Assembly: GCA_003255025.1 (NCBI GenBank)
Contig: QANY01008042.1
Coordinates: 2,778,077 to 2,842,076 of the forward strand
Reading direction: 5' to 3'
Origin: Datisca glomerata
Lineage: Eukaryota; Streptophyta; Magnoliopsida; Cucurbitales; Datiscaceae
DNA: 64,000 bases
A program made the position numbers and the translations under genes. Each line of letters opens with the position of its first letter. The first letter of the stretch is position 1. The notes under the pieces are model-generated. The model ran no database searches, was not told the origin of the DNA, and saw only the letters and a program-made list of their open reading frames with translations. This document shows, one piece after another, positions 43,880 to 55,544 of the stretch.

Positions 43880-44365
43880 AGTTTTGAGTTGAAATGACTT
43901 GAGAACGGAAAAATTCTCGAGACATGGGAAGTCCTGAGACTGAGAAAAGTCCTGAGAATGAGAAAAGTCTCGGGAACGGGAAAGTCCTGAGAATGGGAAA
44001 AGTCTCGAGAATGGAATTAACTTGAGAACAGGAATGGAATTAGCTTGAGAACGGGAACGGAATGAGCTTGGGAACGGGAACAGAATTAGCTTGAGAACGG
44101 GAATGAAATTAGCTTGACAACATGAAATGTCCTAAGAATGAAAAGTGTCTTGAGAATGGGAGAGTACTGAGAATGGAAAGTGTCTTGAGAACGGGAAAGT
44201 CCTGAGACCGGGAAAAGTCCTGAGAACGAGAAAAGTCTCGAGAACAGGAAAGTCCTGAGAACGGGAAAAGTCTTGAGAACGAAATTAGCTTGAGAACGGG
44301 AATAGAATTAGCTTGAGAACAGAAACAGAATTAGCTTGACAACAGGAACATAGAATGAAAATGGA
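43880..44365 (+). repeat. Minisatellite: about 23-bp GAGAACGGGAA units
   Basis: Repeats of AAAGTCCTGAGAATGGG and GGAATTAGCTTGAGAACGG. Non-coding. Confidence 0.9.
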
Positions 44366-44699
44366 AACGAAACAGAAAATGGGTGCTCAGGAAAGCAGAC
44401 TATGCAGAACGATCAACTTCAGAAATTAAGGTATATTTATTAGAATCCAACTATATGGCACATCTTATATCATCAAGAAGATACAAAAGTCTACTAAAGA
44501 ATCTCACCGAATTCGATTTGGAGCTCTCAATCAAAACTTATGGTATGATAACATGCAGACTGTCAACTCTCTTTCTTCTTCGACAATGCAACTAAGGGCA
44601 TAAGTCCATGGGAGGGACAGTTCATAAGTCCTACTCTCAGAAGGAACTAAGGGCATAAGTCTTTGGGAGGGGCAGTTCAGAAGTCCTACTCTCAGAAGA

Positions 44700-45095
44700 G
44701 ACTTCTCTCCAAAATGTGGAAAAAAAGGTCGGCGGCCTAGATGCCTAAGCTCTTGAGAGCGGGAAAAACTTTCTCTCTAAAAAGTGGAAAAAAGATCGGC
44801 GGCATAAATACCTAAGCCCTTGAGAGCGGGAAAAACATTCTTTATAAAAAGAGAAAAAAATGTTAGCGACCTAGATGCTCAAGCTCTTGAGAGCGGGAAA
44901 AACATTCTCCAAAATGTGGAAAAAGGGTCGACTGCCTAAATGCCTAATCCCTTGAGAGCGGGAAAAATCTTCTCTCTAAAAAATGTGAAAAAAGGTTGGC
45001 AACCTAGATGCTTAAGCTCTTAAGAGCGGGAAAAATCTTCTCTCTAAAATGTGAAAAAGGTTGGTGGTCTAAATGCCCACGTCATTGAAAGCTGG
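44700..45095 (+). repeat. Minisatellite: about 62-bp units, shared with 58500-58770 (-)
   Basis: Six to seven units of the pattern TCTCTCTAAAATGTGGAAAA, GGTCGGCGGCCTAGATGCC, TAAGCTCTTGAGAGCGGG. The same units occur on the minus strand at 58500-58770, downstream of the integrase of the Tat element. Confidence 0.9.
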
Positions 45096-45169
45096 AAAAA
45101 CCTTCTCTTTAAAAATGTGAAAAAAAAAGCCAAGAAGAAAAACACGCAAGGGATGAAACAAAATGTAAG

Positions 45170-45930
45170 AAGGACACATCTTCAGAACGGGAAAGACTAG
45201 AGAACAAAAAAATGTCTTCGGAACAGAAAATGAAATGTCTTCAGAACGGAAAAGTCTGAAGAACGGAAAAGGAAACATCTTTAGAATGGGAAAGTCTGCA
45301 GAATAGGAAAAGAAACATTTTCAGAGCAGAAAAGAAAAGAACTTGTGGAAAGACCTTCAGCTCAATAAAGAAACACTGAAAAAAGAAGAGACGAGTAAAG
45401 AAAAGCAGAAAAGAAGAGCTGGAGAACGGAAAAGGAAATGTCTGGAGAATGGAAAAGGGAATGCCTTCAAGACGGGAAAGTCTGGAAAATGAAAAAAATG
45501 TCTTCAGAACGAAAAAAGAAACATCTTCAGAACAGGAAAGCCTGGAGAACAAAAAAAGAGATGTCTTAAGAATGAGAAAAATTTTAGAACAGTAGAGAAA
45601 AAAAGTTGAGAAAAGAACTTTAGAACAGAAAAGAAAAGAAGTTGAGAACAGAACTTCAGAACATAAAAGAAAAAAGTTAAGAAAATAATTTTAGAACAGA
45701 AAAGAAAAAAAACTTGAGAACATAAAATAAAAGAAGTTGAGAAAAGATCTTCAGAACAGAAAAGAAAATAAGTTGGGAAAAGAATGTCAGAACATCAAAG
45801 AAAAGAAGTTGAGAAAAGAACTACCGAACAAAAAATAAAAGAAGTTGAGAAAAGAACTTCAGAACAGAAAAGAAAAGAAGTTGAGGAAAGTCCTTCAGCT
45901 CAGTAAAGAAACGCTGGGAAAAGAATGGCA
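45170..45930 (+). repeat. Minisatellites: CTTCAGAACGGGAAAGTC and AGAAGTTGAGAAAAGAACTTC units
   Basis: From 45170 to 45570 units of about 40 bp built on TCTTCAGAACGGGAAAGTCT; from 45585 to 45900 units of about 36 bp built on AACTTCAGAACAGAAAAGAA. A CCTTCAGCTCA(A/G)TAAAGAAAC block occurs at 45354 and 45892. The minus-strand frames (45069-45552) are translated repeat. Confidence 0.9.
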
Positions 45931-46668
45931 GAAAATAAGAGCTAAAGAGCGAAGCTAAGCAAAGGACGGCCAGGAGTAAAGGAAAAGGAAGCGAGAAAAG
46001 GAAGGAAAAATTGAAAGCAAAAAAAGAAAATTAGGAAATAGGAGAAACTCTACCAATAAGTCCGTAGCAAGGAAAACGTGAAAAATTCTACCAATAAAAG
46101 TGGGGAATCGAACTCAAGCTCCTGCAATAAAATTATGAAACGGTACACTCGCTCCTTACTCATTTAAATTATTATATTATTCTTGTACAAGATTCATGTC
46201 ACAGATCTTATCGTACGAGAGAAGAAAAATAAAAAATGAAGAAACGGGGAAAACACTATCGAGGAGCCCGTAGGAAATCAAAACGAGGCCATGACTTTAT
46301 GAAAGGAGCCTAAATGCTTGGGAGTGTCCACAAACATTGTTTTTAGAAGGAAATCAGAAACTTCAAAACAGAGATATCCTTGTTTAAACGGACCAGACGA
46401 TGCTCAAATAATTTATAATGGAAACAACTGAAGAAAGCAAAGATGAAATATTTCTTGAAACTCAATGGATGATCCTGAAACTCAAGGCCAAAACGGGACC
46501 GTGGTTCTTAATTTGAACTTAAAGTCTTTTCCTCAGAATGGACAAGCAATATCTCACATGAAACATGGAAGGATATAAATCGAAGACTATAAAAAAAAGA
46601 ATCAAACCTACCAAAATCAGATATGTGTTGGAAGCATTCATTGCACTACGACGAACTTCGTTGAAGCA

Positions 46669-46681
46669 CAATGAGGGGGGA
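46669..46681 (+). other. Polypurine tract before LTR C
   Basis: CAATGAGGGGGGA directly followed by the LTR start TGAACAGG at 46682; fixes LTR C as a 3' LTR. Confidence 0.85.
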
Positions 46682-47192
46682 TGAACAGGTAAAAAATACT
46701 ACACTGCCACAAAAGGGACTCACCTAGGACTCATGAGAAGAGTCGAGAAAGTAGAAACAAATGACTGGATAAAGTCGCGAAACATCTCGAGAACGGGAGA
46801 TCATCGCCTTCAAAATGGGAACCGACATCTCAAGAACGAGAGATCATCACCTCCAGAACGAGAACCGACGTCTCGAGAATGGGAGATCATCGCCTCCAAA
46901 ACGGGAACCGACATCTCGAGAATGTGGAATCATTACCTCTTGGACATGATATAACATCATAACATAAAGGAGGATTCAGACTGACAGTCAAGTGGCCGTA
47001 AATGTTTGAGTAAGTTGCATTACTTGGACAAGACAAATTGGTCACTCACCAAGTGGTTCTGACTTATTGACTCGAAACCACAGAGAACTGTCATGTGTTT
47101 GCGATTGATGGGCAACTAAGTATGACAGATGCAAGATAAAGAAGAAAGGGGATCCCACAAATGGGTGTTATCCCAGGCATGACCTCATCTGA

Positions 47193-47256
<64 letters not shown>

Positions 47257-47558
47257 TATTATTATTATTATTATTATTGTCATCATCATCATCAAAACTA
47301 TAAGTATAAGCTCATGTAAAAAGATGGATAAACCTAAGCAAACCTCAACTAAAGGCACTGTCATTCCTCTCTTATCTCATCAATAACTATATAAAATCCT
47401 TTACACAAGTGAATATCAACAATCTTCCAATGATTTTTCTTCTATTTAAGGGTTTTTCCATGTAAATGATGGTGTTTTTATTCTCTTATACTCTCTTTAA
47501 ATTAAGATCTTTATTATTCGTTCGTAGAGGATTTTTCATACTGAAAAAATCTTTTACA
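46682..47558 (+). mobile_element. LTR C
   Basis: Matches LTR B from TGAACAGGTAAAAAATACT to TTTTACA. It has fewer 52-bp units (46785-46930) but a long (ATT)n run at 47196-47278 that LTR B lacks. Total length by these boundaries equals LTR B by chance of compensating differences. Confidence 0.85.
47196..47278. repeat. (ATT)n microsatellite inside LTR C
   Basis: About 27 ATT units with one break (ATTATTTATT). At this place LTR B has only a short (ATC)n run. Confidence 0.95.
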
Positions 47559-47695
47559 TTTTGGTGCTTTCATTGAGAGTGAGAGAAAAACTCAAGAAAT
47601 CCCTCCCAAAATGTCAAAACCAAATCAAACGTCCCTTCAACAACGAAAGCGGGAACAGAAACGACAATGAATTGGAAACAGAGATGGAAACGACA

Positions 47696-48632
47696 AAATC
47701 CTTTATCGACATCATATTTGAAAATATATATATATTTACATAATTAATATGTAGTTTAAGCATGGTGTGAGACTTCATGCATTGTAGACTCATAATTATG
47801 ATAAGCAACAGTACAACACAATACGTAATATTTGTCTAAACTATGTAGGCTTAAGATCAAATTTACAAATATGCCCTCAGAGACTTAAATGACAGTCTCG
47901 CCCAAAAAATCAATTAAGTCGTTGTCCGCTTGCCTGGTGTGGCGGACATGATGGTCGGTAAACCGTGGTTGCGTTTTAGTGAATCCAACATTGTTGGATT
48001 TATATACAATAGATAATTTGGTCAATCTCATCCAAGTCATGATCAAAGAAAAAGAAATGAGAAAACCTTGATTCTATATTTTTCACAAGATCAATCCAAA
48101 TCCGTTGCATACGGGCATGTTTAACTGTATCTTTAATCTAGTAGTCATGTATCATTAAATACGCTTTAAATCCTATATTTTTAAATCTTATAATTTAAAC
48201 ATTAAACTATGCGTAAAACTAACAAGTAGAATCTTTCACCTAAGTCTGTTTGTTGTTCCACCAAACTATACAAAAGTGACGTAGTTCAACTAAAACTACG
48301 TCATTTTGTTTTACCTAATCCCAACATTTTCTCCTTCCGTACTTTAACGTGAAAAATGAAACGTTTGTCTTCACGATTGATGAGGGTTTTTCATTGTTCC
48401 TCACGATAGAGTTTGGGCTCTGAAACTTGACAAGATTGTTAAGAGTTTCTAGATTTTCTTCTTCCTCACCACTAGACTTAGCAAATTTCATTTTTTTTTC
48501 CTTTAGTTTTTTTATTTTCGGTTTCAACTTCTTTGAGCTGTGTGCTTTTCTCTTAACCAGAAAGAAAGTTCCGGCTCCACTTAATAAAAAATTTCAAAAT
48601 CAATCAGAACAGGGAGAGTAGCTTACGGACAT
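47696..48632. other. No gene seen
   Basis: AT-rich sequence without supported coding content; the frame at 48315-48527 (minus) is Lys/Glu-rich but unrecognised. A 28-bp unit containing AGGGAGAGTAGCTTACGGAC is tandemly doubled at the right edge (48606-48661). Confidence 0.5.
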
Positions 48633-48937
48633 GAACAGGGAGAGTAGCTTACGGACATGATCAACTAAGGTCAAGCAAATGTGACTAACAGATGAAGTTA
48701 ACAGACAAGATTGATTCAGGATAATAATTAAAAACTGATTCAAAGATAGAGTATTCTCTTATTCTCTAATTCTCTTTCAAATAAATATGATAAAATAGAT
48801 TTCATGTAACTAACTTTATTAGCAATCTATCCTTATAAATAGAGTCTGATATAACCTAAAAAATGGTGGATACAATAGATCTACGATTTCTCTCATCATT
48901 CCTCTCTCATTAGTTCGTACCGTAAAATTCTTTTACA
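48633..48937 (+). mobile_element. Probable short solo LTR
   Basis: Begins TGAACAGGGAGAG and ends TTCTTTTACA, followed by ATTTTGTTCTTTCATTGAGAG, the same end and leader as LTR B/C. A clear TATA box TATAAATAG is at 48834-48842. The middle is unlike LTR B/C, so it would be another subfamily or a deleted copy. The left edge is uncertain because of the 28-bp tandem doubling. Confidence 0.5.
48834..48842 (+). promoter_or_regulatory. TATA box in the short LTR
   Basis: TATAAATAG about 100 bp before the LTR end, in the context TATCCTTATAAATAGAGTC. Confidence 0.5.
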
Positions 48938-49229
48938 ATTTTGTTCTTTCATTGAGAGTGAATCAACGCTCAAGATTCTCATATATTTTTTTTTCTAAAA
49001 CGAAAACTTTGGGATTTGAAAATCCAAAATCTCGGAAAGACAATCAACTTCATGGTTGCCCTCAAGACGAAGATCACGTTTGAGATACGAGGTTTGAAGA
49101 ACAAAAAAAATTATTGAAGAATATAGAAGTAGAGGCATCAAAATTTTGATGAAGGAATTGTAAACTGATATGGAACTTGAAGAACAAGAAGGAAAACGGA
49201 TGTCCATTATATTGCAAACTGGAAAGCAC

Positions 49230-51100
49230 TATTGGTAACGGCAGCGCATCACATGTGTAGTGGAAGGATTTTTAATTATTAAAATGTTTGATACAAGACC
49301 ACAAGTCCTAAAATTTTTTTGTGAAAAATTATTTTTTCACACGGATATATTATCTATACTTTAAATCAATAGGCATTCAAAGTAAAGATCTTTACCTCAT
49401 GAAGTCTATCAAGTGCCCTCGTTGTCTTCTAGTATAAAATAACGAACGTCTAATTCCACAGAAAATAGACTTGTGAGATTCACACCAATATCTTTCAAAT
49501 CAATCCTCAAATACAATAGGCGTGTGTGGACACGTAGAATGAAGAAGAAGAATTTTTTTATCTCTAAATGTACTCAACACATAAGATCTAGAGATTTGGA
49601 GAATGACTTTTGAGTCAGAACTCTGACAGAGAATTATAGAATTTGATGTGCTTCAATAATCGATTGATTGATCATTTGCTTAATGAGGCCAATAGAATAT
49701 TATCTATTTATATTCTAGGTCAAGTATCATTAGGTTTAGGTTTAAATAAAATAATAAAATTATTTACAAATGTGCCACTGTAGTGTTGTGCAACAATAAA
49801 ATGTTGTGCGATACTACGGTGTGTCGTGCGCCAATCACTGCTCCAACATAATGATTGGCGTGTGATAGTCTAAAATGCCACATGGTAATATTCTATTTTA
49901 TTATTTTATCGAATCAGATAAATATCTATGTTTTATTTCAAATAAATATAAATATCAGTTAATTCAAAAATTAACTTATCTGATAAAATATTTCAACTAA
50001 TTTATATGTTAATTTAAAATTAATTTATCAGTTAATTCAAATTTAAATTATTATCTTATAATAATATAATATTATTTAATTTCATAAATTAAATATACTG
50101 TCTCAATATCGATTAATTAATGACATATAATGATCTTATAATTATTTATTTACTTTGAAAACTCAATTCCTTTTGTAAACTAGTCATTTGCTTATATCTT
50201 GAAACATTCATACCATAAACTGTGTAGTACATATGTGTCTTGGGAATCATGAACTCATAATTCTAAGCTCCAATAAATAAGATTATTAATTAAACATTTT
50301 AATTAAATATTTTTATTTATTAATTTCATTATTACTCCACTATAAATATATAATTACACTCTTAGTAATTACAGAATATATTTAGAGAGTAATCTCCTGT
50401 AGATCATTGTATAATCATTTCATGTAGTTCTGTCCTTCAATTATTGGTTCGTAAATTAGAGATGATCAAAATTACTGTTTTACTCTTCTAATTACCTATT
50501 GATCCTTAAGTATCATTAATTTTAAGTCTTGTAAGATCATTTTCCCTGCCATCTATGTCATTGAATCTCCAAAACAAAAGTCACTAACATGTTTTACAAA
50601 CAAACCTTAATGAGTTAATCAAAAGACTCAATAGACATGTACATGAGTTCATGACTACTCAGGATTTAGACTGATCTACATATGATAATCTGATTTATGT
50701 GTATCAAATCTTCATGATAAGCGGTAAGTTAATAAATATATTAATTCACATTGGTCATGTCCTATATAATCTAGTTATATAAAGTACATTCACTAAGATG
50801 TCTATCTACATTAGCGATCTGGATCTAGATCACACCTATTCAAAATGCTTAGTGAACGTACTAGGAACCATTCATTAAAAATTCAATACTTTAATATGTT
50901 GCAGACTATTTTATTCATTATTTATGATGTTAATCCTCTTGTACTAATACAAAATTATAGTTTCATTAATGAATAAGAAATTTAGAGATATTTATATTAA
51001 TTATTCAATGATAATTCAAATATTACAATTATAAAAAATACGCTTTTATTAATTTCCAAATAAAATATCTTTACACACGTTTTGAGGGCAATTCCCAACA
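49230..51100 (-). mobile_element. 3' LTR of the minus-strand copia element
   Basis: Minus-strand start TGTTGGGAATTGCCCTCAAA at 51100, right after an AAGTGAGACAT purine tract; far end ...TGCGCTGCCGTTACCAATA at about 49230. It shares CATGTAGTTCTGTCCTTCAAT, CATTGGTCATGTCCTATATAA and the GTAGTGCCAC-type blocks with the other two copies. Confidence 0.8.
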
Positions 51101-51109
51101 ATGTCTCAC

Positions 51110-51621
51110 TTAAAGAAAATGTGGTATCTCTCTCAACCTCATATTTCGTGCATGACCCTCAAACGACTTCATTGAAAGTGTCTTGGTAAAAAGATCAGTC
51201 AAGTTCTGACTGACGCTATCTTCATAACACACATCTTCTTGGTGTACGATCTCTCTTACAATATGGTATTTTCTCTCAATGTTTTTTCTCCTCTTGTAAC
51301 TCCTTGGTTCCTTTGAATTAGCTACCACTCCACTATTGTCACATTACAGGGTTAGTGGCTTATCCATATCTAGAACTACTTCCAGAACAATATAAAACTT
51401 TTTAAGCCAAACTGGTTTTTGGCAGCTTCATAAGTCACTATATATTCAGCTTCAATAGTAGAATTTGTAATACTGGATTGTTTAATACTTCTTCTGACTA
51501 TAGCTCCTCCCCATAGGATGAATATTGATCCAGACAATGACTTTCGACTGTCCCTATGTGATTGAAAATCAGAATTAATATATCCAGTGGGGTTCAGGTC
51601 TCCTCCTATATAAACAAGCAT
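51110..51621 (-). pseudogene. Copia RNase H (minus-strand element)
   Basis: GYINSDFQSHRDSRKSLSGSIF, GGAIVRRSIKQSSITNSTIEAEY and TYEAAK (51580-51400), then VANSKEPRSYKRRKNIERKYH and REIVHQEDV, ending LTDLFTKTLSMKSFEGH (51328-51110). The strand-wise order and the position next to the LTR fit the C-terminus of copia Pol. A frame break lies near 51370. Confidence 0.9.
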
Positions 51622-52720
51622 GTAATTTCTCGTTCTCTAAAGAAACTTGAGAATGTGCTTTACTGCAATCTAGTATTCAAAATCAGGATTTGATTGACAA
51701 AGACTGACAATTCCTACTACATAACAGATATCAGATCTCTTACACAACATGCAATATATGAGACTCCCGTATGCTGAAGTATAATGAACATTTCTCATAT
51801 CCTCTTCGGGCTGAGGTATCTGAGAACACTACTCCTTAGAAAGAAAATTCCATGTTTAGTCGGCAATTGACCTTTCTTGAAATTTTTCATAGAAAATCTT
51901 TCTAACTCCTTATCAATATAAGACGCTTAAGAAAGTGCCTAGAGCTTATTCTTCCTAACCCTTAGGATTTGGATGCCTAGAACATAACTCACTTTCCCAA
52001 ATCTTTCATTTGAAATTTTCCAGCTAATCACTTCCTTACTTGATATAAAGTTTCCACATCATTACCAATGATGGAATACCGTCTATGTAAAGAACTAAGA
52101 AAACCACATTCTTATCTTTGATGTATTTATATACACAAGCTTCATCAACATTTTGTTTGAAACCATATGTTTTAATGGTTTCATCAAAGATAAGATTTCA
52201 AGATCTAGATGCTTGCTTCAATCATATAGATGCTTTCTTCAAGAGAGCTTTTCACCCCATCGATCTGATTGAAATGTTTTCAGAGATTCACCTAATTGGT
52301 TTTCAGTGTCTGCTTTGAAGTCTTCAAACTTTCTAAGAGTTTCAGACTTCTATACATTAGGTAAGTATAACCGTATCTTGAGTAATCATCAATAAAAGTG
52401 ACAAAACACTCATACATACATTTGGCTTGTATATTGATCAGTCCGCAGATGTCACTATGTACTAGCTCAAGTGGTACTTTGGCTTTTTAGCCATTTGTAG
52501 AGAAATGTCTCTTGGTCATTTTACCTTCTAGACATGATTCACGAACCAGAAGAGTTCTAAGTTTTAGTTCTCAAAAAGCACCATACTTTGTCAATCGATT
52601 TATTATGTCAACATGAATATGTCGCAACCTAAGATGCCAAATATACGTATCATCTTCTTGAAAAACCTTTTGTCGTTTGTTACTTTTTGGATTTTCTACT
52701 TTAAATAATTCTAAATTATT
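51622..52720 (-). pseudogene. Copia integrase-to-RT region, heavily degraded
   Basis: Only scattered pieces can be read (for example around 52490-52400 and 52040-51640, including a LFYCMLCKRSDICYVVGIV-like stretch near 51740). By position it should hold integrase core and reverse transcriptase, but it is too short and broken for both to be complete, so an internal deletion is likely. Confidence 0.6.
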
Positions 52721-53104
52721 TTATGTTCCTTCAGTTGGTTTAAACATATATCGTCTGTTTGAAACTTTTGCATGATAAATATTAAAACCATTCTTTGAAA
52801 TAACAAACATATTATTACTAGATGAAATATTAAAATTCTTTTCATGCAACGGAGATAAAGAAATTAAATTTCTAGAAATTCTCAGAATAAAATAAACATT
52901 GTTCCAAACAATAAATTTATTTTTAAAATTTAAACGAATTGTTCTCAATACTTTTGTTGAAACGAGCGTACCACAACCAACTCTCATTATGAACTCGCCC
53001 TCAGTAAGCTCCCTTGAAGAATCAAGTATTTGCAAAGAAGAACAAACATGATTAATGGCCCCTGAATCTATAATGCAAGATGACAAATCATTTGCACTAA
53101 ACAA
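52721..53104 (-). pseudogene. Copia protease and pre-integrase (minus-strand element)
   Basis: SSCIIDSGAINHVCSSL carries the copia protease active site D-S-G. VWNNVYFILRISRNLISLSPL and YHAKVSNRRYMFKPTE lead toward the pre-integrase zinc domain. One continuous frame of 127 codons, better preserved than the rest of the element. Confidence 0.85.
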
Positions 53105-53975
53105 GCTTCAAATACAAGTCAATCAAATTTATCTTTCTTTTTCAGCTCAGAGAGATACTTGTTACAGTTTCTTTTCTAGTGACCTTCGATTCCACAATGA
53201 AAACATCTTCCTTTGGGTTCTTTCTTATTGGATTTGTTGTCTTTCTTGTTCTTCTTGACCTTAGGTGGCTTCTTGGCTTTCTTTCCTTTCATATCCTTAC
53301 CATATTCATTTCCATTGTGCTTCTTGCTTTTTTGACTTTTACCTATAGAGGAAGAAGGCTTTTTCTCAGCAACATTTGTCTCGCCCTCTTTGGTCACACT
53401 CTTGTTGAGTGACCTATAAGTCTACAGGTCATTCAACAACTAGGTCATGTTAAATTGTAACTTGTTTATAACATAGGTGGTACCGAACACAGAAAAAACA
53501 TGTGTGAGTGATTCTAGTATAATGCTAACTTGAGTACGCTCATCAATGGTAGCCCCATGTACTTTTTCTTTGTGCATGATGTTGATCATGTTCTTGCACA
53601 TAAATACATTTCTTCATCTTAGTAGTCATATAGTTTATAGTACTTTCATGACGACTTTGATCAGATTGCTACCCAAACATAGCCTGAAGAGATTTCATAA
53701 TATGGTATGCAGTTTCCAAGCTTTTGTGTTTAGTTCTAAGAACATCATTCACACTAACAAGCATGTAGCACTTGACCTTACTATCCAAACATCATATTTA
53801 TCCTGAATGTTTTTCGGGGCATTGGCAGCGGGCTGTTCAAGACGTTCCTCAGTAAGGATAAACTTGTCGTACCACATACTAGCATCAAATTCAATTTTGA
53901 TTTCCATCTTATAAAGTCATCACCATTGAGTTTTTTCGGGTGCAAGTAAAGCAGTAATAGGGTTGCCCATGGTAG
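53105..53975 (-). pseudogene. Copia Gag (minus-strand element)
   Basis: The start MGNPITALLAPEK (about 53970) is followed after a one-base slip by LNGDDFIRWKSKLNLMLV (copia Gag opening). The C-terminal part at 53397-53176 is strongly basic (KKAKKPPKVKKNKKDNKS) and ends in a zinc knuckle RCFHCGIEGH. Plus-strand frames in this interval are shadows. Confidence 0.85.
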
Positions 53976-55540
53976 ACATATTAAAAATTGAAAATAAATA
54001 AAATATACATTATTCAATATAATTAAAATAAATATCAAAATTTTAAAAGTAAATGGATGCATGAATGTAACATATCAAAGACATAAACTTAACAATTACT
54101 AATTCACGTTATGACAACCTAACAATTAATGTGCCGCCTTAGGGACGGTCATATTAATTTTAAATTATCTATGAGACATTCTCATCCTTATTGTTTTAAA
54201 ACTTAAAATATCCCATATTTTATCTAACAATAATAAGGTAACATTTATTTGGTCAAGTCATAATTACCCACTTCAAAGCTTAATCGCGACTTTGTGAGTG
54301 TAACAATTTATTTCCGAATTCATGACTTAATTTAGAAAATGTCAATTTAGTACCGGTCAAGTCTAAATACATCACTTAATCCTATCTTCAAAGAAGTCAA
54401 CCTTGATATTGATATAGTTTGAAACATTTCTTACGGTGATGAAAACCAAACCGACTCGAGGCCCTCACCATATCTCACATTGTTGTACTAATAATGAAGA
54501 CCATAAGTCACATTGACATGCCAACCATCACACACTCACTATTTTGCAATAAATGTGTTTCTACTTAACTAATCAATTAATTTCAAATTAATTACTAGTT
54601 ACTATAACCCTATGAATGTAAAAAATTATTATTAATCCAATCTAATTTGTCTTAGTTCATTTAACCTTAAAAGGCACCTATGACTAATTTAGGTGAACTT
54701 AGAATAACTAATTAATAGATTACATTCATCTAACTTTAATAAAACATTTTTAAGTAAAGTAGGTTATCCTAAAGGCCTAACTAAACACATGCCTTTAGAG
54801 TGGTGTGATTACCAAGTTTAACTAATTAAAACTTAATAGTTTACATGTAATTGATTTCATAAAATAATTCATATAAACACATTAGGACAACCCTAATAAA
54901 TCATGTTTATTGACTAATGCATGATGATGTTATTAATCAAATCAATAAACATTTATTTAAATAAATAAATAAATAAATGATGAACCGAATGTCTATTGGG
55001 TATTCCTAAATTTACAACCATTGAAAAAAAAATTACAAAGCGGGCTTCAGAAATACATATTTACAAAACTGCTCATTCTCCAATAGATGCTCGTCTTCAT
55101 AATTTTCAATCTTTGAGCAAAACCCATTTAATTAAGAAAAAAAAAATTTCTAATTAAATAGTCTCATTAATTATCCTTGTAACTGAACTAAACTTATTTA
55201 GTCAAAAAATAATTTAATGACTAATTAAACTTGGGTCAAACCCAATCAATTAATTCATTTTCATTTAAAAAATAAAATTGATCACTAATTTTTAAAATTA
55301 CATTAATTTAAAAATTAAATAATAAAAATTGGACTAGGGGTTTTGCGAAGCACCACAGGGTTAAGACACCACGGTACTAGGGCAGCCATGGGAATTCCTG
55401 CCGGCGGTGGCCGCGGGACAGTCCCGCCTTCATCGCGCTACTGCTGTCGCTTTCTCTATCTTATGATGGCAATAGGACAATCCCATTGCCGCCGCTGTTG
55501 TGCGGTGGCATCAGGACAATCTCACTACCGCCGCCGGTGG
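53976..55540 (-). other. Leader of the minus-strand copia element
   Basis: Untranslated AT-rich sequence with a short GC-rich (CCG/CGG)-type stretch at 55395-55545, as in the leader of the + strand copia element at 22790-22940. An (AAAT)n run lies at 54955-54977. No gene seen; the 55343-55543 frame is translated GC-rich repeat. Confidence 0.55.
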
Positions 55541-55544
55541 TAGA

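Larger units (their letters stand above)
42709..47695 (+). mobile_element. Non-autonomous Ty3/gypsy-type element: LTR - internal - LTR - partial internal
   Basis: LTR B (42709-43585) and LTR C (46682-47558) are direct repeats beginning TGAACAGGTAAAAAATACT. LTR C is preceded by a polypurine tract. The internal 3.1 kb has no gag or pol and is made largely of four kinds of minisatellite. After LTR C the sequence continues with the same leader as after LTR B (CTTTCATTGAGAGTGAGAG, AATGTCAAAACCAAATCAAA, AGCGGGAACAGAAA) to about 47695. The structure is therefore a tandem array cut short, as expected from recombination between LTRs of neighbouring copies. LTRs resemble LTR A of the Tat element, which is the likely source of its enzymes. 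Confidence 0.85.
49230..55540 (-). mobile_element. Ty1/copia retrotransposon on the minus strand, 5' LTR missing
   Basis: The minus strand carries gag (from about 53970), zinc knuckle, protease, pre-integrase, integrase, RT and RNase H remnants, ending at 51110 just before a 3' LTR at 49230-51100. The long leader extends to about 55540, where it meets a + strand copia fragment, so the 5' LTR is not seen. The LTR family is the one found solo at 33680-36240 and truncated at 18015-20033. All frames have stops. Confidence 0.85.

Noticed and set aside
43384..43887. A 167-codon + strand frame
   Set aside because: Crosses the end of LTR B and the leader, has low-complexity content, and is not open in the second copy at 47350-47700.
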